Positions 18,073-27,393 of a DNA stretch of 64,000 bases are shown in pieces. Position 1 is the stretch's first letter. Each line of letters opens with the position of its first letter. Under the pieces are notes generated by a model, which was not told the origin of the DNA, did no database searches, and was given only the letters and a program-made list of their open reading frames with translations. The translations under genes and the position numbers were made by a program. Source of the DNA: Eubacteriaceae bacterium (GTDB lineage Bacteria; Bacillota; Clostridia; Peptostreptococcales; Anaerovoracaceae); assembly GCA_902362805.1 (NCBI GenBank), contig CABIXY010000003.1, positions 548,140 to 612,139 on the forward strand. Reading direction: 5' to 3'.

Positions 18073-18678
18073 TTGTCTTTTTATGCCCTAACCCGGTTTT
18101 GGTACAAAACCGCTGGTAGGTCAAACGCCAGAAAATCCAAAATCTCGGATTTTGTGATTTTTACGGCGCCTCCTTTCGTCAATATTGGTTTGCAGCTTCA
18201 CTGCGGTACTCACGTACTTCAGGTACGTTCCGTTCCTCCATTCAGTGCAAACCTGTGCACTAAAGGCGAAATCCTGCGTGAAACGGTTTGTCTTTCGCCT
18301 CCATTGCTTTTGTGATTTTTACGGCGCCTCCTTTTGTTACTATTGGTTTGCCCTTTGTCCATCTCGAATATAGGGTATAGGGGTATATCTCGGCCGTTTT
18401 GTACAATGAAGTTAAGCTTTTTGCAGGTGTTTGATCTATTTAGCGTAACTGTTTGGCGGTCAAGTGCCAGAAATCGGCAAAACTTCGTTATTTGCAGCCG
18501 GATTCTTGTATGAGTATGCAGGAGAGGAGGCTTACGGAGTCTGTATAACGTCCATGATATGTTTTTTACAGCTTTACAACGCATATACCCCCCCTGATAA
18601 ACGGTAAAAAGCAGTCAACAGTTACGCGAAGATGCGTAAAAGGGCACAAAAAGCATAACTGCATTGTAACTTTGTGAT
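18073..18678. repeat. Repeat-bearing intergenic region
   Basis: About 600 bases without a convincing gene. A 44-base direct repeat occurs at 18150-18193 and 18308-18351 with three mismatches. On the minus strand each copy contains AAAGGAGGCGCCG. Between them a palindromic stretch is closed by GGTTTGCA and TGCAAACC, with an inner GTACTTCAGGTAC. A looser repeat (GGTCAA, then GCCAGAAA) is seen near 18120 and 18457. The longest open frame here (minus strand, 18219-18584) spans these repeats, and I do not regard it as a gene. Confidence 0.6.
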
Positions 18679-19326
18679 CTACAATATAGATCCGATATCG
18701 GTCAGCTTATAATCTGGGAACCATCTGCAGACCAAACCCCGCTTCTCAATGAAGGTGACGATGCGCTGAAAGTCGGGATGGGCAAATAGGTCGCCGTTGA
18801 AAAGAACCTCATCTCCCACTCTGCCGCTGCAGCCGCCGATGAACCCTGTATCGTATCCGTCCAGGCGGACAAAGCCAGGGGAAACCTGGAGAACTTCCAG
18901 CTCCGGATATTTACTGCATGCTTGCACAATTCCCTCATCATAGGTGATGATAGCATCTTCTGCTACTACGACGATACTGCACTTGGTATACCCCTGACGA
19001 ACGTCAATCAAAGTCATTCCCATCTCCTTCGCCGCCAGCAGCAGCTTTTCGTTGGTATAAGACAGGTTATGAATGAAATATTTACCGGTGCAGGCCGCAT
19101 TGAAGGCCACGTCAAAGGGATAATCTCTGCCCAAGTCTTCTTTTTCTGCAAAGAAAATAGGTGAACCGTCTGCGGCTCCCATTTTGCACAAAAAAATATC
19201 AGGGTGGTTTGCAATCGCCGGATCGACGATATCGTTAGAAGTAATAAAAGACAGGTGGCAGCCCAGGCCTTCTAAATAGTCTGTCAGTATTCTGTTTGCA
19301 TCCTTTGAAATGTATATCTTGTTCAT
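18679..19326 (-). CDS. Conserved hypothetical protein (DUF6873-like)
   Basis: 215 residues, no membrane segment or signal peptide. I believe it belongs to the DUF6873 family, whose fold resembles the guanidino-group-modifying enzymes, but this is from memory of the sequence style. Visible conserved-looking stretches are NAACTGKYFIHN, DVRQGYTKCSIVVV, ITYDEGI and GFIGGCSGRVGDEVLFNGD. The GGCSG stretch could place a Cys in the active site. It stands alone, divergent from the MATE gene, with a weak ribosome site. No function can be assigned. Confidence 0.72.
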   Translation of the reverse strand: MNKIYISKDANRILTDYLEGLGCHLSFITSNDIVDPAIANHPDIFLCKMGAADGSPIFFAEKEDLGRDYPFDVAFNAACTGKYFIHNLSYTNEKLLLAAKEMGMTLIDVRQGYTKCSIVVVAEDAIITYDEGIVQACSKYPELEVLQVSPGFVRLDGYDTGFIGGCSGRVGDEVLFNGDLFAHPDFQRIVTFIEKRGLVCRWFPDYKLTDIGSIL

Positions 19327-19454
19327 AGCAATATTCTAACACGAATAGTCAGTGAAAAAAAGAAGTTATTGCAGATTACCCCTTGACTTCCTCCTTTGAT
19401 ATGTGTTTATACTATTATACGACAAAATCCATCCAATAAGGAGCGATAGTTAAG

Positions 19455-20813
19455 ATGAAGAACAACACGTTAATGACATCAGGGACGATTTGGAAGGAAA
19501 TACTCCTTTTTTCGATTCCTTTAATTTTAGGTAACTTATTTCAACAATTATATAATATTGTCGATTCAATTATCGTCGGCAATGTAGTCGGCAGCAGTGC
19601 TCTTGCCGCAGTAGGAGCCAGCGGAGCGATCATTCAGCTTTTGGTCGGCTTCTGTATCGGTGCTTCTGCCGGAGCCGGCGTCGTCACCAGCCAGTATTAC
19701 GGCGCTCGCGACGATGAAGGCGTGCGCAAAGCAGTCCATACGACCATCGCTATTTCCATCGCCGCTGGAGCCATCCTATCGGTAATTGGCGTTCTAACGG
19801 CGCCTCTGATCTTAGATATCATGGGAACACCGGAAGAAGTTTTCGATCAGGCCTCGGATTACCTGCGCGTATTCTTTGCCGGCATCATCTTCTCTGTCAT
19901 CTACAACATGTCGGCAGGCATTCTCAACGCTGTAGGAAATTCACGCAGATCATTGATCTATCTGATTATTGCCGCCGTGTCAAATATTTTTCTGGATATT
20001 TTATTTGTAGCAGTGCTGAAAATGGGCGTCGTCGGCGCAGCTATCGCGACCGATATCAGTCAGCTGATTTCCTGTATCTTTATACTGCGTTTTATGAGAC
20101 GCAGCAAAGAGTCCTACAAGATCAGGCTGCGGGACGTTCGCTTTTACGACAACCTTTTAGGAAAGATCGTCAAAATCGGTCTGCCGACGGGGGTACAGAA
20201 TATCGTTATCTCTCTGTCAAATGTGGTGGTACAGTCCGGGGTCAACAGCTTTGGCGCAACAGTTATGGCCTCTTATGCAGCCTTTAACAAAATCGACGGT
20301 TTCATTCTGCTGCCGATTCTCAGTATGAGCATGGCTGCTACTACCTTTGCCGGTCAAAATTACGGTGCAAGGGAGTTTGATCGGGTTCACAAGGGTATGA
20401 AGGTCTCCATCGGTATGGGTGCCATCTATGCCGTCGTCGCAGGCGCTTTGATGCTGATCTTCGCTCCATATATCATCAGGATCTTTACCAGCGAGCAATC
20501 GGTCATCGACTACGGCATTTACATGATGAAGTATATGTATCCGTTCTACTGGATTATCGCTATTTTTCACATTGCAACGGGTACCATCAGAGGAGTGGGA
20601 AAGACCCTGCAGGCTATGATCATGTCCATCTGCTCTCTCTGTGCAGTTCGTATCCTTTGGATCTGGGGTTCTTTCCAATTTGCCCACAAGTTATATCTGC
20701 TCTTACTGGGTTATCCGATTACCTGGGTCATCGGGGCGATAATGATGCTGATTTACATCAAAAAAGGCAAGTGGCTGGTAGATCCAGAGGCCACAGAGCA
20801 AAAGGAATCGTAA
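19455..20813 (+). CDS. MATE family efflux transporter
   Basis: 452 residues with about twelve membrane helices. It has the family hallmarks in both halves (IPLILGNLFQQLYNIVDSIIVG and, in the second half, IGLPTGVQNIVISLSNVVVQ). It would export cationic drugs or metabolites using a sodium or proton gradient. The start follows AAGGAG. It is 21 bases upstream of ung and may be transcribed with it. Confidence 0.93.
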   Translation: MKNNTLMTSGTIWKEILLFSIPLILGNLFQQLYNIVDSIIVGNVVGSSALAAVGASGAIIQLLVGFCIGASAGAGVVTSQYYGARDDEGVRKAVHTTIAISIAAGAILSVIGVLTAPLILDIMGTPEEVFDQASDYLRVFFAGIIFSVIYNMSAGILNAVGNSRRSLIYLIIAAVSNIFLDILFVAVLKMGVVGAAIATDISQLISCIFILRFMRRSKESYKIRLRDVRFYDNLLGKIVKIGLPTGVQNIVISLSNVVVQSGVNSFGATVMASYAAFNKIDGFILLPILSMSMAATTFAGQNYGAREFDRVHKGMKVSIGMGAIYAVVAGALMLIFAPYIIRIFTSEQSVIDYGIYMMKYMYPFYWIIAIFHIATGTIRGVGKTLQAMIMSICSLCAVRILWIWGSFQFAHKLYLLLLGYPITWVIGAIMMLIYIKKGKWLVDPEATEQKES

Positions 20814-20834
20814 GGAAAGGAAGGTAGAATAGAA

Positions 20835-21506
20835 GTGGTAAACATAGGAAACAAATGGGACGAAGTATTGGCTGGAGAATTCAAAAAAGAGTATTATTTG
20901 AAATTGCGGCAGTTTTTGATCGAGGAATATAAGACGCAGACGATTTACCCGAGCATGCACGATATGTTCAATGCTCTCAAGTATACTTCCTATGAGGATG
21001 TCAAGGCTGTGATTTTGGGACAGGATCCTTATCATGGTCCCGGTCAGGCCCACGGCATGTCTTTTTCTGTGCAGAAGGGGGTGAAACAGCCGCCTTCACT
21101 TTCGAATATTTTCAAAGAAATGAAGGATGATCTTGGCATCGATCCACCGGATCACGGTTATTTGATGAAATGGGCGCAGGAGGGAGTGCTCCTTCTCAAC
21201 ACCTGTCTCACCGTCAGAGAGCACCAGGCCAATTCCCATAAGGGGAAAGGCTGGGAGATTTTTACTGATCGAGTGATTGAACTGCTCAACGAAAGAGGGA
21301 ACCCCATTGTTTTCATTCTCTGGGGAGCTAATGCAAAGTCCAAGGCACAGCTGATTACAGGAAACCAACATCTGATTCTTACAGGTGCTCATCCGAGCCC
21401 GTTCTCAGCTTACAATGGATTTTTTGGCGGTCAGTATTTTTCTAAAACCAACGAATTCCTGACAGAAAAAGGAGAAGGTCCGATCGACTGGGATTTAAAG
21501 GAGTAA
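20835..21506 (+). CDS. ung: Uracil-DNA glycosylase
   Basis: Removes uracil from DNA in base excision repair. 223 residues, the family length. The catalytic motif is [18 protein letters not shown] (catalytic Asp in GQDP), and the second motif is [13 protein letters not shown] with its His. The start is GTG 20835 behind an AAGGAAGG-like site. It lies three bases ahead of the sigma-54 activator gene. Confidence 0.97.
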   Translation: MVNIGNKWDEVLAGEFKKEYYLKLRQFLIEEYKTQTIYPSMHDMFNALKYTSYEDVKAVILGQDPYHGPGQAHGMSFSVQKGVKQPPSLSNIFKEMKDDLGIDPPDHGYLMKWAQEGVLLLNTCLTVREHQANSHKGKGWEIFTDRVIELLNERGNPIVFILWGANAKSKAQLITGNQHLILTGAHPSPFSAYNGFFGGQYFSKTNEFLTEKGEGPIDWDLKE

Positions 21507-21509
21507 CCT

Positions 21510-23390
21510 ATGGAAAAAATTGCCTATATCGTACCTTCGGAAAACATGATACCAGTAGTAGAAGAGATTCTGGCCAGCGATGTAGCCAGCGGCAGCGTCG
21601 TGGTACAGACCGTGGATGTCTATCATTCCGCCGCAGAATATCGCAGACTGGTGGCAGACGGCTACGGTGTCATTATTGCCAGAGGAGGCATTTATACTGA
21701 TTTGGCTGCCGCAGCCGATTCTGTCCATGTGATGGAAGAAAAAATTCGTACCTCGGATATTCTCTATATGCTGACATCTGTCAGGGAAACCTACCGCGGG
21801 AAAATATATGTGGTACTGCGGGAACATGTGGCAAAAAAGTTCGAAGGCACGGTTTCTCTCTTTGATTTTCCCTTAGAGGTGAAACGATATACAGACCTGG
21901 AATCTCTGAAAGAACAGTTGGAGACGATTCCTGAGCGAGAGGTTGTCGTCCTTTCCAGCGGCGTGGCTTCTATGGTCTGCGACAGGGACGATCTGACCAT
22001 GGTAGAACTGATGAATCGGGATACTACCATCAGAGAGACGGTGAGAGTGGCTAAAGAATTTCTCACCCAGCTGGCTGACAGCGCCAAGAGGGTCAATGTG
22101 CTGGAATCAATACTCAATAATGTAGACGAGGGCTTGTTGATCTTCGATGGCAATTACCGCATTCAAGAGGTTAACAGCAAAGCCGAGGAGCTGCTTTCGC
22201 AGAGCGCGGAGAAGCTTCTTGCTGCTGACGTGCGGACAGTGATTCCAACGATGCCGGCCAGAAGAATGGATCATAGCTGCGAAAGCGTGCCACGCTCTTT
22301 CGTGCGAAAATTGAATCGCACCACCCTCAGCTTTACCATTCACCCTTTCCAATTCTACAAAGCAGAAAAACGATATTTGACTACGGTACGGGATGTAACT
22401 AAAATACAGGAGCTGGAACATACGATTCGTATGAAATTGGCGCAGAAAGGGTTGGTGGCATCCTATCATTTTGATGATATCAAGACAGAAGACGCAGCTA
22501 TGAAAACCCTGATTGAGAGAGCCGGCACCATAGCAGACTTCGAAGGATCGGTCTTAATCTATGGAGACAACGGAACGGGAAAGGAACTCTTTGCCCAGAG
22601 CATCCACAACGCCAGCAGGCGGAAAGAAGGGCCTTTCGTGGCAGTCAACTGTGCGGCCCTCAGCGAATCTCTTTTGGAAAGTGAGCTCTTTGGTTATGTT
22701 TCTGGCGCTTTCACCGGTGCGCGTAGTGAGGGCAAGGCGGGGCTTTTTGAGCTGGCGCATCAGGGGACCATCTTCTTAGATGAGATCAACAGCATGCCTT
22801 TGGGACTGCAGGCCAAGATTCTCAGGGTGATCGAGCAGCAGGAAGTCATGCGGGTAGGTTCTGATTATGTCATTCCTCTTGACGTGCGTTTTATTGCGGC
22901 CAGCAATAGGAATCTGACCAAAAGCATCCGGGAGAATCAGTTTCGAAAGGATCTTTATTTCCGCCTCAATACCTTTGAACTGAACATTCCGCCCATCAAA
23001 GAGCGGAAAGGGGATATCGCTTTACTCTTCAAATATTATCTGGCAGAATTGCGAGGAGAACGGGCAGAGGACGTTTTGCTGGAGCCTTCTTTTGAAGAGG
23101 AACTGCTGACTCACGACTGGCTTGGCAACGTGCGTGAAATCAAAAGTGCCGCCCTGCGTTATCACGCTTTTGACGGCGATAATTCCTGCGGTGAAGTCAT
23201 CCAGAATGGGCAGGCAGACGCAGGCCTTGTGGATGAAAATTTGAAAATTGACCTGGGGCAGCTGAACAAAGTGGTAGAAACCATGGTCATCGAGTCTCTG
23301 CTGGCAAAAGGGATTTCCAAAAACGATATAGCCAAGGCCTTGGGTATCAGTCGTCAGGCCTTATACAAAAAACTCCATAAAGAAGAATGA
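21510..23390 (+). CDS. Sigma-54-dependent activator with PrpR-type sensor domain
   Basis: 626 residues. The N-terminal PrpR_N domain (about 1-170) is of the type that senses propionate-related acids. A PAS domain (about 200-300: LESILNNVDEGLLIFDG) follows. The AAA+ domain (about 325-560) has the Walker A-like GDNGTGKELFAQSIH, the GAFTGA loop that contacts sigma-54, and Walker B GTIFLDEI. The C-terminal Fis-type helix-turn-helix is NDIAKALGISRQALYKKL. A near-perfect sigma-54 promoter lies 100 bases downstream, ahead of the CoA-transferase operon, which is its obvious target. The effector is probably the organic acid used by that operon. Confidence 0.95.
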   Translation: MEKIAYIVPSENMIPVVEEILASDVASGSVVVQTVDVYHSAAEYRRLVADGYGVIIARGGIYTDLAAAADSVHVMEEKIRTSDILYMLTSVRETYRGKIYVVLREHVAKKFEGTVSLFDFPLEVKRYTDLESLKEQLETIPEREVVVLSSGVASMVCDRDDLTMVELMNRDTTIRETVRVAKEFLTQLADSAKRVNVLESILNNVDEGLLIFDGNYRIQEVNSKAEELLSQSAEKLLAADVRTVIPTMPARRMDHSCESVPRSFVRKLNRTTLSFTIHPFQFYKAEKRYLTTVRDVTKIQELEHTIRMKLAQKGLVASYHFDDIKTEDAAMKTLIERAGTIADFEGSVLIYGDNGTGKELFAQSIHNASRRKEGPFVAVNCAALSESLLESELFGYVSGAFTGARSEGKAGLFELAHQGTIFLDEINSMPLGLQAKILRVIEQQEVMRVGSDYVIPLDVRFIAASNRNLTKSIRENQFRKDLYFRLNTFELNIPPIKERKGDIALLFKYYLAELRGERAEDVLLEPSFEEELLTHDWLGNVREIKSAALRYHAFDGDNSCGEVIQNGQADAGLVDENLKIDLGQLNKVVETMVIESLLAKGISKNDIAKALGISRQALYKKLHKEE

Positions 23391-23405
23391 TGTAAACCGA
23401 TGTAA

Positions 23406-23439
23406 AGAGAAGTTGACGTATGTGCAGCTTCTCTTTTTT
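23406..23439 (+). terminator. Terminator after the sigma-54 activator
   Basis: AGAGAAG (23406-23412) pairs with CTTCTCT (23428-23434), followed by five more T. Confidence 0.75.
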
Positions 23440-23493
23440 CATGCGCGCAATTAAACTGAGCAATTGCAAGGTTCAAAGGGGTTTCTATGACAA

Positions 23494-23509
23494 TGGCACG
23501 AGAATTGCA
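23494..23509 (+). promoter_or_regulatory. Sigma-54 (-24/-12) promoter
   Basis: TGGCACGAGAATTGCA matches the -24/-12 consensus, with the GG (23495-23496) and GC (23507-23508) exactly 12 bases apart. Transcription would start near 23520, giving a leader of about 160 bases to the CoA-transferase gene. A short palindrome GCAATTGC just upstream could belong to an activator site, but I cannot define one. Confidence 0.9.
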
Positions 23510-23677
23510 ATTAATAAAGGTAAATCCGGCACGGGATGATGGAGTCTCAGGTGCCGATAAAGAAGCGGTCGTCGGTTTGACGTAGGCAGATCTTGCTATC
23601 AGTGGTCATTGATAAAGGAAAAATGATGAGCTTCTTAAATAATAACTTATCACTATATAGAAAAGAGGAAATTTGAA

Positions 23678-24880
23678 ATGACAGAACAATTATTAGAAGG
23701 AATCCGGGTCTTGGATTTTACAGACTTTTTGGCTGGACCCTACTGCGGCATGTATTTTGCCGATATGGGGGCGGACGTGATCAAAGTGGAGAACCTGCGC
23801 AGCGGCGGCAATTTTGTTCGCGGCGCCAGACCTCTGGAGAAGACAACGGGCAGGAGCATGTATTTTCAGAACTTGAACAGGAACAAGAGGGGAGTGGCCG
23901 TGGATTTAAAAACGGACGACGGTAAAAAGCTCTTTGTCGACCTGGTAAAGTCTGCTGACGTTCTCCTGGAGAACAATCGCCCAGGCGTGATGGAGAAGCT
24001 GGGATTCGGCTGGGAAACCTGCCATGAACTGAACCCTGGGCTGATCTATGCATCCATTTCCGGGTATGGCCAGTACGGAACAAATGCGAAGAAACCAGGT
24101 TACGATTTGATTGCTCAGGCCATGGGCGGTTCCATGTCTATCACGGGCTGGCCCGGTATGGAACCGACTCGTGCAGGCATGGCTATCGGAGACCTCTTTG
24201 CGGGGCTCAATGCAGGCTTTGCCATCTTGGCATCTCTGCTGAAAAGAGAGGAGACAGGAGAGGGGCAGAGAATCGATGTGGCTCTGGTGGACAGCATCGT
24301 CAGCGGCATGGAAGCCAAGCTGATGCAGTATGTTTACGAAGGAAAGTCGCCGGAGATGACGGGAAACAAGTACATCTCATCAGCGCCTTATGATTCTTTC
24401 AAGGCCAAGGATGATTATTTTGTATTGGCCAGCGGTACTGATGTTCACTTCCGCAAGCTGACGGAAGCCATGGGTATGAAAGAACTGGCAGAAAATCCTC
24501 TCTATCTTGACACAGAATTGAGAAAGAAAAACGCCGATGCCTTGAAAGAGATTATCGAAGAGTGGGCCAGTGACAAGACCGCAATGGAATGTGTAGAGAT
24601 AATTGACAGCGTCGGAGTACCGGCAGGACCGATTTACAACTGTGAGCAGGTCTGTGCCGACAAGAACATCACTGAAACGAGGGAGATGCTGGTAAAAGTT
24701 CCCCACAAAGAGGCAGGGGAGTTGACGGTCATCGGCAACCCGATCAAGATGAACGCGTATCCGTGTCAGTATAAAAAAGCCGCGCCAGATTTAGGAGAAG
24801 ATAATTTCAGCATCTTTGCATCGCTGGGTTTCTCATCGGAAGAGCTGGAAAAATACAGAGAGGAAGGGGTGATCAACTGA
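23678..24880 (+). CDS. CaiB/BaiF family (type III) CoA-transferase
   Basis: Moves CoA between carboxylic acids through an aspartyl anhydride. 400 residues, the standard length. The start region FTDFLAGPYCGMYFADMGAD, the segment NRNKRGVAVDLK and the catalytic Asp in PGYDLIAQAMGG are all present. It is the first gene behind the sigma-54 promoter and overlaps the lyase gene by one base (TGATG). It probably activates the acid that the lyase then cleaves. Confidence 0.95.
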   Translation: MTEQLLEGIRVLDFTDFLAGPYCGMYFADMGADVIKVENLRSGGNFVRGARPLEKTTGRSMYFQNLNRNKRGVAVDLKTDDGKKLFVDLVKSADVLLENNRPGVMEKLGFGWETCHELNPGLIYASISGYGQYGTNAKKPGYDLIAQAMGGSMSITGWPGMEPTRAGMAIGDLFAGLNAGFAILASLLKREETGEGQRIDVALVDSIVSGMEAKLMQYVYEGKSPEMTGNKYISSAPYDSFKAKDDYFVLASGTDVHFRKLTEAMGMKELAENPLYLDTELRKKNADALKEIIEEWASDKTAMECVEIIDSVGVPAGPIYNCEQVCADKNITETREMLVKVPHKEAGELTVIGNPIKMNAYPCQYKKAAPDLGEDNFSIFASLGFSSEELEKYREEGVIN

Positions 24881-25785
24881 TGCTGAATTTACCAGAGCGA
24901 GTGGAAATCATGGAAGTCTGCCCTCGGGACGGCTGGCAGAACCACCAGACTATGATTCCCACTGAGACGAAAATAAAATATATCAAGAAGATGATAGATT
25001 GTGGAGCAAGGAAGATGGATGTCACTTCTTTTGTCAGCCCAAAAGCGGTGCCGCAGATGGCAGATGCCGTCGATGTAGTAGCGGGCGTTCAGGACTATGC
25101 CAATCAGCGGGGCTGCCTCTTGTCCGGCTTGGCACTCAATCAGAAGGGCGTAGAAAACGCGCGAAAAGCGGGGCTGACTGAGGTATCCTTTGTGCTCTCT
25201 GTCAGCGAGGAGCATAACCTGCGCAATTCAAAACGCTCCATCAAGGAGTCCCTCGATACCTTTCTGGCTTTGGCCGATGGTGCAGAAGGCCTGAACATCA
25301 CGTTGGCTCTGCCCTGCGTTTTCGGTTCTCCCTTTGGTGATGAGATTCCGATGAAGCGGGTCACGGACATCATAGACAAAGCTTTCGCCGCCGGCGTCAC
25401 GGAAATCGGGCTGGCGGACACGGCTGGCATCAGTACGCCGGGCCACACGAGGGAGGTGCTGCGTCACCTGGCCGGTTTTGTGGATTTTGCCCATGTGAGC
25501 ATCCACTTACACGACACGAGAGGCATGGGTCTGGCCAACGCCTATGTCGCGTTAGAAGAGGGAATGACTAAATTTGACGCATCCATGGGAGCGATGGGAG
25601 GCTGCCCCTTCGTACCCGGTGCAAAAGGAAATATAGGGACTGAGGATTTGATCAATATGTTTGAGCAGATGGGGGTGACGACTGGTTATGACCTGCAGAT
25701 GGTCATCGAGACCGCCGCCTCGATGGGACGCGAGATTGATGCGAGACTTGTCAGCAGCATGACCAACCTCTGCATGAGAACATAG
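24880..25785 (+). CDS. Hydroxymethylglutaryl-CoA lyase family protein
   Basis: 301 residues with a TIM-barrel HMGL-like fold. The catalytic features of HMG-CoA lyase are kept: EVCPRDGWQN with Arg-Asp, the metal-binding HLHDTRGM, and the cysteine loop GGCPFVPGAKGN. It cleaves a 3-hydroxy-3-methyl-type acyl-CoA to acetyl-CoA plus a keto compound. The true substrate may be HMG-CoA or a relative such as citramalyl-CoA. It is translationally coupled to the CoA-transferase gene, which supports a two-step activation and cleavage pathway. Confidence 0.92.
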   Translation: MLNLPERVEIMEVCPRDGWQNHQTMIPTETKIKYIKKMIDCGARKMDVTSFVSPKAVPQMADAVDVVAGVQDYANQRGCLLSGLALNQKGVENARKAGLTEVSFVLSVSEEHNLRNSKRSIKESLDTFLALADGAEGLNITLALPCVFGSPFGDEIPMKRVTDIIDKAFAAGVTEIGLADTAGISTPGHTREVLRHLAGFVDFAHVSIHLHDTRGMGLANAYVALEEGMTKFDASMGAMGGCPFVPGAKGNIGTEDLINMFEQMGVTTGYDLQMVIETAASMGREIDARLVSSMTNLCMRT

Positions 25786-25854
25786 ACTCGAATTTATTGC
25801 AAAAATATAGTATAGTAGAAAGTGGGAAAACTCCCGCTTCCTGAGGAGGGAAAT

Positions 25855-27300
25855 ATGGAATTCAAATTATCTCAGAAGATCGGTCTCTTCCTGGGACCTA
25901 TCGCAGCAATCGTTTTATGTTTATTACCGGGAGGCATACCGGGTCTTGCCGCCATTGGTGTCAAAGCTTTGGCGCTGACCCTTTGGATGGTCATCTGGTG
26001 GGTGACTTCGGCTGTCCCTATCTGGGTGACGGCACTGCTGCCCATTGCCGGCTCCATCGTATTAAATCTGGCAGGCATGGAAGTGACGGAAGAAGGTGTC
26101 AACGCCTACGGTTCTTATGCTGCCCCTGTAACTATGATGTGCCTTGGCGTATTCGTCCTCGGCGCTGTCATTGAAAAGTGGAATCTCCACAGGCGGATCG
26201 CCCTCAACATCATCAATTTGGTCGGCGGCAGACCGTCCATGATTGTTTTCGGCTTTGGTCTTGCAACTGCAGTCATCTCCATGTTCATGTCCAATACCAC
26301 GGCTGTAGCTATGCTGCTGCCCATCGCCATCGCTCTGATCTCTCAGCTGGGATTGACAAAAAAGGATGGGTTTTCTGTAGGTCTGATTTTGATTGTAGCT
26401 TATGCCGCCTCTATCGGTGGTATGGCCACCTTGATTGGTTCTGGCACCAATCTGTCCGCCGTGGGTCTGATCAAAGAACTGACTGGCGTCAATATGAGTT
26501 TTACGGATTGGCTGATGATCGGGCTGCCTTTTACCATCGTGCTGCTGCCGCTTGCGACGCTGCTGATCTGCAAGATGTTCAAGGTGGGGCAGACGGATTT
26601 AGGCGATACACGAGTGATTAAAGAAGAGCTGAAAGCACTGGGCAAGATGAGTAAAGGGGAAAAAATCAGCACGGCCTATTTGATTGTAGCAATCTTGGGT
26701 TTTGCGTTTAATGACCAGGCAGCCAGGCTGCTGCCGTATATTTCTAATGAAGGCTTTGCAATCATCTTGCTGGTGGCATCCTTTGTGATTCCGGTAAACT
26801 GGAAAAAGGGAGAGTTCCTGATGGACTCCAAGACAGCTCTTGCGAAAACATCCTGGAGCACTTTCATTCTCCTGGGCGGTGCTTTGACCTTGGGCGGCAT
26901 TTTTAAAAATGCCGGCATTGCTGCCTGGATTGCAGAAGGTCTGGGTTTCCTGGCCTCTTGGCCGCCAATTTTGGTCATCCTCTTCCTCTGCGTCGTCGTA
27001 GCGATTCTTACAGAAGTCGTGTCCAACTTTGTCGTCGTAGCGGCTTTCCTGCCAGCTATATCGGGCTTGGCTGTCACCATCGGCATGAATCCGATGTTCC
27101 TGATGATGGCCGTATCTCTTTCAGCCAGCTTTGCGTTTATGCTGCCGACGGGCACGCCGCCAAACGCCCTGGTCTTTGGCAGCGGATACATAGAAATGAA
27201 AGACTTGATGAAGGGCGGATTCGTGGTAAAGGTGCTGGGAATCGTCCTCTTCCCGGTTATCATGTACGCCGTAGCGGCGCCGCTGTCCCCGCTGTTTTAG
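25855..27300 (+). CDS. DASS (SLC13) family anion/dicarboxylate transporter
   Basis: About 481 residues with eleven or more membrane helices, of the divalent anion:sodium symporter type. Markers are MFMSNTTAVAMLLPIA (SNT motif), IGSGTNLSAVG and, in the second half, LTEVVSNFVVVAAFLP and MLPTGTPPNALVFGSG. ATG 25855 with GGAGGG upstream is the likely start; an in-frame GTG at 25822 has no ribosome site. As third gene of the sigma-54 operon it most likely imports the di- or tricarboxylate that the CoA-transferase and lyase consume. Confidence 0.93.
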   Translation: MEFKLSQKIGLFLGPIAAIVLCLLPGGIPGLAAIGVKALALTLWMVIWWVTSAVPIWVTALLPIAGSIVLNLAGMEVTEEGVNAYGSYAAPVTMMCLGVFVLGAVIEKWNLHRRIALNIINLVGGRPSMIVFGFGLATAVISMFMSNTTAVAMLLPIAIALISQLGLTKKDGFSVGLILIVAYAASIGGMATLIGSGTNLSAVGLIKELTGVNMSFTDWLMIGLPFTIVLLPLATLLICKMFKVGQTDLGDTRVIKEELKALGKMSKGEKISTAYLIVAILGFAFNDQAARLLPYISNEGFAIILLVASFVIPVNWKKGEFLMDSKTALAKTSWSTFILLGGALTLGGIFKNAGIAAWIAEGLGFLASWPPILVILFLCVVVAILTEVVSNFVVVAAFLPAISGLAVTIGMNPMFLMMAVSLSASFAFMLPTGTPPNALVFGSGYIEMKDLMKGGFVVKVLGIVLFPVIMYAVAAPLSPLF

Positions 27301-27338
27301 ATGATAACAACTCCTATTATCAAATAAATGCCTAATGG

Positions 27339-27365
27339 AAAAGATCGCATGATGTGCGGTCTTTT
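27339..27365. terminator. Bidirectional terminator between transporter and lacI-type gene
   Basis: AAAAGATCGCA (27339-27349) pairs with TGCGGTCTTTT (27355-27365) with one G-T pair, with A and T runs at both ends. It lies between convergent genes. Confidence 0.8.
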
Positions 27366-27393
27366 GCCATTCCTCGACTATTTTATGCGAGTG

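Noticed and set aside
18219..18584. Minus-strand open frame of 121 codons
   Set aside because: It runs through the direct repeats and palindromes of the gap, is very rich in Arg and Lys, and has no ribosome site or recognisable family.
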